Shown here one piece after another: positions 31,792-36,453 of a stretch of 36,453 bases of DNA (position 1 is its first letter; each line of letters starts with the position of its first letter). The notes under the pieces were generated by a model. It was not told the DNA's origin and searched no databases. It saw only the letters and a program-made list of their open reading frames with translations. Source of the stretch: Arenimonas sp. (GTDB lineage: Bacteria; Pseudomonadota; Gammaproteobacteria; Xanthomonadales; Xanthomonadaceae); contig NZ_JALHQI010000030.1 of NCBI RefSeq assembly GCF_022842045.1, forward strand, positions 1-36,453, written 5' to 3'. Position numbers and translations under genes: made by a program.

Positions 31792-32028
31792 TCAGATCTT
31801 TTCGCCGCGGGCGCGGAGATCGGCGAGCACGGCGTCGATGCCGTTCTTGTCGATGGTGCGCAGGGCGTTGGCGGAAACACGCAGCTTCACCCAGCGGTTC
31901 TCCGAGGCTACCCAGAAGCGGCGCTCGTGCAGGTTGGGAAGGAAACGGCGGCGGGTCTTGTTGTTGGCATGCGAGACGTTGTTACCCGTCATCACTTTCT
32001 TGCCGGTCACTTGGCAAACTCGACTCAT
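31792..32028 (-). CDS. rpmB: Large ribosomal subunit protein bL28
   Basis: 78-residue 50S ribosomal protein: [20 protein letters not shown], then [20 protein letters not shown] and a C-terminal helix ending ARGEKI. First gene of the rpmB-rpmG operon, the order usual in proteobacteria. AGGAGT is found before the ATG. A well-matched promoter lies about 175 bases upstream, leaving a long leader. Confidence 0.98.
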   Translation of the reverse strand: MSRVCQVTGKKVMTGNNVSHANNKTRRRFLPNLHERRFWVASENRWVKLRVSANALRTIDKNGIDAVLADLRARGEKI

Positions 32029-32202
32029 GGTGCAACTCCTGGGTCAGGACTGGCCACCCATAGCCCGGGCGGCGGCGGCCCCGCGCGGCTGGCCCGAAGG
32101 CCCGGCAGGCGCATGCGATGCGGGATGTTGCAGACGCTCCGCCAGGGACCGGAATCGCACTTCCGGGGCCAGGGCCGAGGGCAGGTGCGGAGCGAGCCGC
32201 GC

Positions 32203-32231
32203 ATTATGCCTTCGCCGGCAAGCACTTACAA
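32203..32231 (-). promoter_or_regulatory. Promoter of rpmB-rpmG
   Basis: Read on the minus strand: TTGTAA (32226-32231), a spacer of 17 bases, CATAAT (32203-32208). Transcription should start near 32196, giving a leader of about 165 bases before rpmB, long enough for autogenous control, though no known ribosomal-protein leader motif was recognised. Confidence 0.65.
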
Positions 32232-32240
32232 CTCCGGGGA

Positions 32241-32582
32241 TCATTGTCCCTGCGCGGCCCGGTCCCGGCGCCAGCCGCGGTGGCGGATGTCGAGGTTGAG
32301 GCTGTAGGCGGCGGTCAGGGTGGGGAAGAGGTTCTGGAGGACCCCCACCGAGTCCTGCTTGGCCGAGAACATGAAATAGCTCAGGGTCATCAGGGCGCCG
32401 GCCAGGCTCATGTACCAGAACACCCGCGGGATCACCGGCTTGCCGGCGCGGCGGGACGCGATGAGCTGGACCACCCAGCGCCCGCCGAACATCAGCGCGC
32501 CGGTGTAACCCACCAGCTTCCACGGGGTGACGTGCAGGCCGGTCCAGTCCAGGCACATCAGTTCCTGGTTCATGAAGCTCAT
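32241..32582 (-). CDS. LAB_N-domain small membrane protein
   Basis: 113-residue protein with three hydrophobic helices and the features of the lipid-A-disaccharide synthase N-terminal (LAB_N) family: TPWKLVGYTGALMFGGRWVV, QLIASRRAGKPVIPRVFWYM, SLAGALMTLSYFMF. These proteins occur beside polyprenol-phosphate glycosyltransferases and may help handle or flip the lipid-linked sugar. Its ATG overlaps the stop of the GT2 gene (ATGA). An in-frame ATG nine bases later (32573) is possible. Confidence 0.85.
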   Translation of the reverse strand: MSFMNQELMCLDWTGLHVTPWKLVGYTGALMFGGRWVVQLIASRRAGKPVIPRVFWYMSLAGALMTLSYFMFSAKQDSVGVLQNLFPTLTAAYSLNLDIRHRGWRRDRAAQGQ

Positions 32583-33304
32583 GGCAACTCCCTGACGCTC
32601 GTGAGTTGGTTGCGCTTGATCAGCCAGGCCACGCCGACCAGGTCGCGGATGCCAACCAGGGCGCGGCCCAGGTTGGTGTACTTGGACTGCCCAGCGCCGC
32701 GCGGGCGGTGGTTCACCGGCACGCTGACCGTGCGCCAGCCGGCGCGCTGCATCAGCGCGGGCAGGTAGCGGTGCATGTGGTCGAACCACGGCAGCTCGAG
32801 GAAAGCCTCGCGCTCGAACAGCTTGGTGCCGCAGCCGGTGTCGGGGGTGGCGTCGCGCAGCAGCCGCGAGCGGATGCCGTTGGCCCACTTCGAGGCCCAC
32901 TTCTTGCTGCCGCTGTCCTGGCGGTTCGTGCGCCAGCCGGCGTAGAGCTTCACGTCGGGCGGGCCGGCGTCGCGCGCCGCCAGCAGCCTGGGCAGGTCGG
33001 CCGGGTCGTTCTGGCCGTCGCCGTCCAGGGTGGCGACCCAGGGCGCGCGGGCGGCGCGGATGCCGGTGCGCAGGCCGGTGCTCTGGCCGCACTGGCGAGC
33101 GTGGCTGAGCACGCGCAGTTCCGGGCAGCGGGCCTTGGCGGCCTGCAGTACGGCCAGGGTGTCGTCGGTGCTGTGGTCGTCGACCACGATTAGTTCGAAG
33201 GCGAGGTGGCCGCGCAGCGCGGCGACGACTTCGTCCACGAGCCCGGGCAGGTTGCCGGCCTCGTTGAAGGCGGGGACGACGACCGAAACAAGGGGTGGCG
33301 ACAC
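32579..33304 (-). CDS. GT2 glycosyltransferase, polyprenol-phosphate mannose synthase-like
   Basis: 241-residue family 2 transferase moving a sugar from a nucleotide donor to polyprenyl phosphate on the cytosolic face. It has VSVVVPAFNEAGNL (6-19), the nucleotide site VVDDHSTDDT (40-49), the metal-binding DGDGQNDP (94-101) and a C-terminal stretch RGAGQSKYTNLGRALVGI typical of DPM1/ArnC-like enzymes. It lacks C-terminal membrane helices of its own; the overlapping LAB_N gene supplies a membrane partner. The GTG at 33304 starts directly at the conserved SPPLVSVVVP. Sugar specificity is unknown. Confidence 0.9.
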   Translation of the reverse strand: MSPPLVSVVVPAFNEAGNLPGLVDEVVAALRGHLAFELIVVDDHSTDDTLAVLQAAKARCPELRVLSHARQCGQSTGLRTGIRAARAPWVATLDGDGQNDPADLPRLLAARDAGPPDVKLYAGWRTNRQDSGSKKWASKWANGIRSRLLRDATPDTGCGTKLFEREAFLELPWFDHMHRYLPALMQRAGWRTVSVPVNHRPRGAGQSKYTNLGRALVGIRDLVGVAWLIKRNQLTSVRELP

Positions 33305-33354
33305 GTTGGCGGCTTTGGGCCCGGGGCCCGCGGGGAAGGGGCCGCCATTATGGC

Positions 33355-33388
33355 GGGCCTTACATTAAGAAAATCTTATGTAAGGCCC
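33355..33388. repeat. AT-rich near-perfect hairpin between parB and the GT2 gene
   Basis: GGGCCTTACATTAAGA pairs with TCTTATGTAAGGCCC around an AAA loop, with one bulged T: about 15 base pairs. A second small palindrome, CCGCCAT/ATGGCGG, adjoins it at about 33342-33355. It lies 15 bases after the parB stop, so it may end the parAB transcript, or it may be an operator for the GT2 gene. Confidence 0.75.
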
Positions 33389-33402
33389 GGGCAAGGCCGC
33401 TT

Positions 33403-34317
33403 CTACTGACCGCCGCGTAAACGCTCGAGGATGCCGTCGAGGGTATCGAGCCCGTGGTAGCTGATCACCAGCTTGCCGCGGCCGCCGCGGCCGTGCTGCA
33501 CGGCGACCTTGGCGCTGAGCTTTTCGGACAGCTCGCGCTCGAGGGCGGCGATGTCGGCGTCGATCTTCTTGCCGTTGGGCTTGGCCGGCTTCTTCGAGGG
33601 AATCTGGCCCTTGCCCAGCAGCTGGGCGCGGCGCTCGACCTCGCGCACCGACCAGCCCTCGGCCACGGCTTCCTTCGCCAGCGCCAGCGCCGCCTGCGGG
33701 GCCAGGGTGAGCAGGGCGCGGGCGTGGCCCATTTCCAGCTGCTTGGTCTCGAGCAGCTCGCGGATGCCGTCGGGCAGCTCGAGCAGGCGCAGAAGGTTCG
33801 ACACCGCGGCGCGCGAGCGGCCCACGGCCTCGGCGGCCTGCTGGTGGGTAAGGCTGAATTCGTCGATCAGGCGGCTCAGGGCCTGGGCCTCTTCCAGCGG
33901 GTTGAGGTCTTCGCGCTGGATGTTCTCGATCAGCGCCATGGCGATCACGGCGCGGTCGTCGACCTCGCGCAGCACCACCGGCACGTCGCTCAGGCCGGCC
34001 TGGGTGGCGGCGCGCCAGCGGCGTTCGCCGGCGATGATCTCGTAGCGGGGCTGGCCGTCCTTGCCGGTGCCGATCTCGCGGACCACGATCGGCTGGATCA
34101 GGCCCTGGGCCTTGATGGATTCGGCCAGCTCGGTGAGCTTGGCCGGGTCCATGCCGGTGCGCGGCTGGTACTTGCCGGGCTGCAGGTGGTCGATGGGCAG
34201 GCTGCGCAGGCCTTCGCCCGGCGCCGCCGCGGATTCGGCGACGGGCGCCGCGCCTTTGTTGCCCGTGCCCAGCAGGGCCTCCAGGCCGCGGCCGAGGCCG
34301 CGCTTCTTGGTGCTCAT
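33403..34317 (-). CDS. parB: ParB, chromosome-partitioning CTPase/DNA-binding protein
   Basis: 304-residue ParB/Spo0J protein that loads at parS and slides as a CTP-bound clamp. It begins with the short ParA-stimulating Arg/Lys-rich tail (KKRGLGRGLEALLG), followed by the N-terminal domain with the CTP-binding GERRWRA (97-103) and ENIQRE (131-136). The parS-reading helix-turn-helix is at about 158-178 (THQQAAEAVGRSRAAVSNLL), and the dimerising C-terminus at 250-304. Its ATG overlaps the parA stop. No parS site was found in the window. Confidence 0.96.
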   Translation of the reverse strand: MSTKKRGLGRGLEALLGTGNKGAAPVAESAAAPGEGLRSLPIDHLQPGKYQPRTGMDPAKLTELAESIKAQGLIQPIVVREIGTGKDGQPRYEIIAGERRWRAATQAGLSDVPVVLREVDDRAVIAMALIENIQREDLNPLEEAQALSRLIDEFSLTHQQAAEAVGRSRAAVSNLLRLLELPDGIRELLETKQLEMGHARALLTLAPQAALALAKEAVAEGWSVREVERRAQLLGKGQIPSKKPAKPNGKKIDADIAALERELSEKLSAKVAVQHGRGGRGKLVISYHGLDTLDGILERLRGGQ

Positions 34318-35096
34318 GCCGACTCCTTCAACAGCTTTTTCTCGCGCCGCACGATCTCGCCGGCCAGCCCCAGGTAGGCGATGCCGCCGCGCGAGGCGCG
34401 GTCATAGCCGACGATGCTCTGGCCGTGGCTGGGCGCCTCGGCCAGGCGCACGTTGCGCGGGATGATCGAGCGGAAGACCTTGTCGCCGAAATGCTTGGTG
34501 AGCTCGCCCGAGACCGCGTTGGCGAGGTTGTTGCGCACGTCGAACATGGTCCGGACGATGCCCTCGATCTCCAGCGCCGGGTTGAGCTTGCCCTTGAGCG
34601 CGTTGATGGTGTCCACCAGCGAGCTCAGGCCCTCGAGCGCGAAGTACTCGCACTGCATCGGCACGATCACGCCGTCGGCCGCGGCCAGGGCGTTGAGGGT
34701 GAGCAGGGACAGCGAGGGCGGGCAGTCGACGATGATGTAGTCGTATTGGTCGCGCACGGCGGCCAGCGCGGTCTTGAGCCGCTGCTCGCGGGCCGACTCG
34801 TCCATCAGCCGGATTTCGGCGGCGGTCAGGTCGATGTTGCCGGGCAGCAGGTCGTAGTTTTCCGGGGTGGTGACGATGGCGGCGCTGGCGGGGCACTCGC
34901 CCAGCAGCACTTCGCAGCTGGAGTTCTCCAGCTCGCGCTTGTCCACGCCCGAGGCCATGGTGGCGTTGCCCTGCGGATCCATGTCCACCAGCAGCACCTT
35001 GCGCGGGACCGCGGCGAGCGCGGCGGCCAGGTTCACGGCGGTGGTGGTCTTGCCCACGCCGCCCTTCTGGTTGGCGATGGCGATGATGCGGCCCAT
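34314..35096 (-). CDS. parA: ParA, chromosome-partitioning ATPase
   Basis: 260-residue Walker-type ATPase that moves ParB-parS complexes over the nucleoid. It has the deviant Walker A KGGVGKTT (11-18) with signature Lys11, DMDPQGNAT (Walker A'), and VDCPPSLSLLTLNAL (Walker B). The ATG at 35096 is preceded by CCAGGAGTC; the frame is open further upstream but codes nothing alike. It lies between rsmG and parB in the conserved order rsmG-parA-parB. Confidence 0.97.
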   Translation of the reverse strand: MGRIIAIANQKGGVGKTTTAVNLAAALAAVPRKVLLVDMDPQGNATMASGVDKRELENSSCEVLLGECPASAAIVTTPENYDLLPGNIDLTAAEIRLMDESAREQRLKTALAAVRDQYDYIIVDCPPSLSLLTLNALAAADGVIVPMQCEYFALEGLSSLVDTINALKGKLNPALEIEGIVRTMFDVRNNLANAVSGELTKHFGDKVFRSIIPRNVRLAEAPSHGQSIVGYDRASRGGIAYLGLAGEIVRREKKLLKESA

Positions 35097-35167
35097 GCAG
35101 ACTCCTGGCGCCGGTCGCGGTGACCGGGGGTTGGTGGCGCGGATCGGGCCGTGGCCCGAACGGGGGA

Positions 35168-35815
35168 TTATGCCGCCTGCGGCGGGTCGCGGGTGATCGT
35201 GACCAGGTGGCGGTCGCCGGCCAGGCCCGGGACCGCCAGCGGCTGCACCGAATCGAGCCGCCAGCCGGGCGGCAGCCCCGCCAGCTCGGCCTCCGGGTAC
35301 TGGCCCTTCATGGCCAACAGCCGGCCCCCGGGCGAAAGCAGGTGGCCGCCGACCTGCAGGATGCCGGCCAGGGTGTCCATGGCGCGGGCGGTGATCTGGT
35401 CGTACTGGCCGGGTTCGTCCACGGCCTCGGCGCGGGCATCGAGCACGCGCACGTTGTCCAGGCCCAGCTGGCGCACGGCCTCGCGCAGGAACCGGCACTT
35501 CTTGCTGATGCTCTCGACCAGGGTGACCTGCAGGCCCGGCACCGCCAGCGCCAGCGGGATGCCCGGCAGGCCCGGGCCGGTGCCCAGGTCGGCCAGCTGG
35601 CCCGGCTGCACGTGCTTCCACATCGACAGCGAATCGAGTAGGTGCTTGGACAGCATCTCGCGCGGGTCGCGGATGGCGGTGAGGTTGTAGGTGTGGTTCC
35701 AGCGCTCGAGCAGGGCCAGGTAGTCGAGCAGGCGCCCGGCCAGCGGCTGCGCCGGCAGGCCCAGTGCGACGAGACCCGATTCAAGTTCGGGAAGCAAATG
35801 CGAAAGCGGATTCAT
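35168..35815 (-). CDS. rsmG: RsmG, 16S rRNA (guanine-527-N7) methyltransferase
   Basis: 215-residue SAM-dependent enzyme (old name GidB) methylating N7 of G527 in 16S rRNA. It has the SAM-binding loop [17 protein letters not shown] (about 74-90), [25 protein letters not shown] and [14 protein letters not shown] 35815 gives the family N-terminus [15 protein letters not shown]; an upstream in-frame ATG at 35896 would translate repeat DNA ([12 protein letters not shown]) and is rejected. Loss of this gene gives low-level streptomycin resistance in other bacteria. Confidence 0.96.
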   Translation of the reverse strand: MNPLSHLLPELESGLVALGLPAQPLAGRLLDYLALLERWNHTYNLTAIRDPREMLSKHLLDSLSMWKHVQPGQLADLGTGPGLPGIPLALAVPGLQVTLVESISKKCRFLREAVRQLGLDNVRVLDARAEAVDEPGQYDQITARAMDTLAGILQVGGHLLSPGGRLLAMKGQYPEAELAGLPPGWRLDSVQPLAVPGLAGDRHLVTITRDPPQAA

Positions 35816-35833
35816 GCCCGCCATTGTCGCGGC

Positions 35834-35917
35834 AAAAAAGGGGTCGGAGTAAATATTTGTTTGAAACGGGCAGGCGAGCCGAGCCGTTTCAAGCAAATAT
35901 TTACTCCGACCCTTTTT
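35834..35917. repeat. Long REP-type inverted repeat upstream of rsmG
   Basis: Bases 35834-35869 and 35884-35917 form a nearly perfect 34-base hairpin (outer part AAAAGGGGTCGGAGTAAAT, inner part GTTTGAAACGG) with a 14-base loop. The GGGTCGGAG heart resembles the GGGTC repeat class of Xanthomonadaceae and is unrelated to the AAATGAACC palindrome. It fills the gap between rsmG and the gene before it. Confidence 0.85.
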
Positions 35918-35923
35918 CGGCCT

Positions 35924-36349
35924 TCAGGCGGCGTGGAGGGCGGCGCGGATGACGCGCAGGCCCATGGCGCCGATGCGGCGGTTGATCTCGGCCTTGAACT
36001 GATCGACGGCGGGGGTGGGCAGGCTGGCCAGCACGTCGCGGGCCTGGTCGGTGACCAGGGCGTCGACCCGGTCGAGGTCGGCGCCGGCCTGGGCCGGGTC
36101 GAGGATCTGGTAGTAGAGCTCGGCGTGCGCGCCCTGCTCGGCGGGAATGTCGAGGTGGTGGCCGATCAGGCAGACCGGCTGGCCCAGCTGGTCCAGGCCC
36201 GGCACGGTCCAGCGCCAGCCGGCGCCCAGGGCCCGCACGAAGCGCCCGAACCGATGCACCGTGACCACGCAGTTGTCGGGCACCCGCCGGAAACCGGTGA
36301 GCCAGGCCAGGGAGGCCAGGGGCAGGGGAAGCGGCAGCAGCGGGCTCAT
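35924..36349 (-). CDS. Short SPFH/stomatin-like protein
   Basis: 141-residue protein with an N-terminal hydrophobic helix (SPLLPLPLPLASLAWLTGF) and the opening of an SPFH domain: RRVPDNCVVTVHRFGRFVRA, GAGWRWTVPGLDQLG, then a strand AELYYQILDPAQA and a helix ending at AALHAA. Full stomatins have 250-300 residues, so this is a short form or has lost its coiled-coil tail. The ATG at 36349 or a TTG at 36358 could start it. It lies upstream of rsmG on the same strand, separated by the long inverted repeat, which begins seven bases after its stop. Confidence 0.65.
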   Translation of the reverse strand: MSPLLPLPLPLASLAWLTGFRRVPDNCVVTVHRFGRFVRALGAGWRWTVPGLDQLGQPVCLIGHHLDIPAEQGAHAELYYQILDPAQAGADLDRVDALVTDQARDVLASLPTPAVDQFKAEINRRIGAMGLRVIRAALHAA

Positions 36350-36453
36350 GATTGCCAACGGGATCGGGGGGTTAGGAAGTTTTGCTCAAGCATAACCTCC
36401 GAAACGTGACTGGTTTCACAATACGGACAGGCCGGGCTTGACGGCCCGGGGCG

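Noticed and set aside
35816-35896. Extended rsmG start at 35896
   Set aside because: It would translate the arm of the inverted repeat; family alignment begins at MNPL (35815).
36400-36420. GAAACGTGACTGGTTTCAC as a parS site
   Set aside because: The half-sites point the wrong way and do not match TGTTTCACGTGAAACA.
36432-36449. CCGGGC/GCCCGG hairpin near the window end as a terminator
   Set aside because: Short stem, no T-run on either strand, and the adjoining gene is out of view.

Overview
The window is GC-rich, tightly packed chromosomal DNA. It most likely comes from a gammaproteobacterium of the Lysobacteraceae (Xanthomonadaceae), near Lysobacter, Luteimonas, Arenimonas or Xanthomonas. 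Supporting signs are the oleBCD alkene genes, a 397-residue alpha-lytic-type protease precursor, a TruC whose closest remembered match is the E. coli enzyme, and the rsmG-parA-parB block. No rRNA, tRNA, CRISPR array, phage or plasmid backbone was seen. The assignment rests on recognised proteins, not on a search.

Layout. 1-421: start of a divergent HlyD-type membrane fusion protein. 583-4182: oleB, oleC and oleD, overlapping or one base apart, for long-chain cis-alkene synthesis from beta-keto acid-derived intermediates; oleA is not in view. 4308-6824: a tiny DUF1328 membrane protein, then the ubiquinone factors ubiJ and ubiB. 6901-8442: secreted M23 peptidase on the minus strand. 8528-9962: truC and thymidine kinase. 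9969-13356: a two-gene minus-strand operon of an ECF sigma factor and a transmembrane Ser/Thr kinase. 13414-14226: mutM. 14302-17706: a large MscK-like mechanosensitive channel. 17777-20245: secreted subtilase with SLH-like C-terminal repeats. 20475-22025: an SDR enzyme with a zinc-ribbon-like insert. 22365-24332: acetyl-CoA synthetase.

From 24.3 to 31.4 kb the DNA looks more plastic. It holds a broken REP-associated transposase (RAYT), repeated copies of a palindrome (core AAATGAACCTGGTTCATTT), an alpha-lytic-type protease, a catalase-like/cytochrome b561 pair, a CPBP membrane protease, a kinase-like gene remnant, a fasciclin protein, an SRPBCC protein and a sterol desaturase broken by an out-of-frame deletion. 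From 31.6 kb to the end come minus-strand housekeeping genes: rpmB-rpmG, a GT2 glycosyltransferase with a LAB_N membrane partner, parA-parB, rsmG and a short SPFH-like protein.

The most interesting signals are two. First, the palindrome family is scattered at gene edges, supplies stop codons to neighbouring genes and keeps complementary outer arms that differ between copies. Second, the ECF sigma factor lacks the usual acidic DAED motif and carries two threonines there, next to its own kinase, which fits a phosphorylation-switched sigma factor (ECF43 type). Three secreted peptidases (M23, S8, S1E) fit a proteolytic or bacteriolytic lifestyle.
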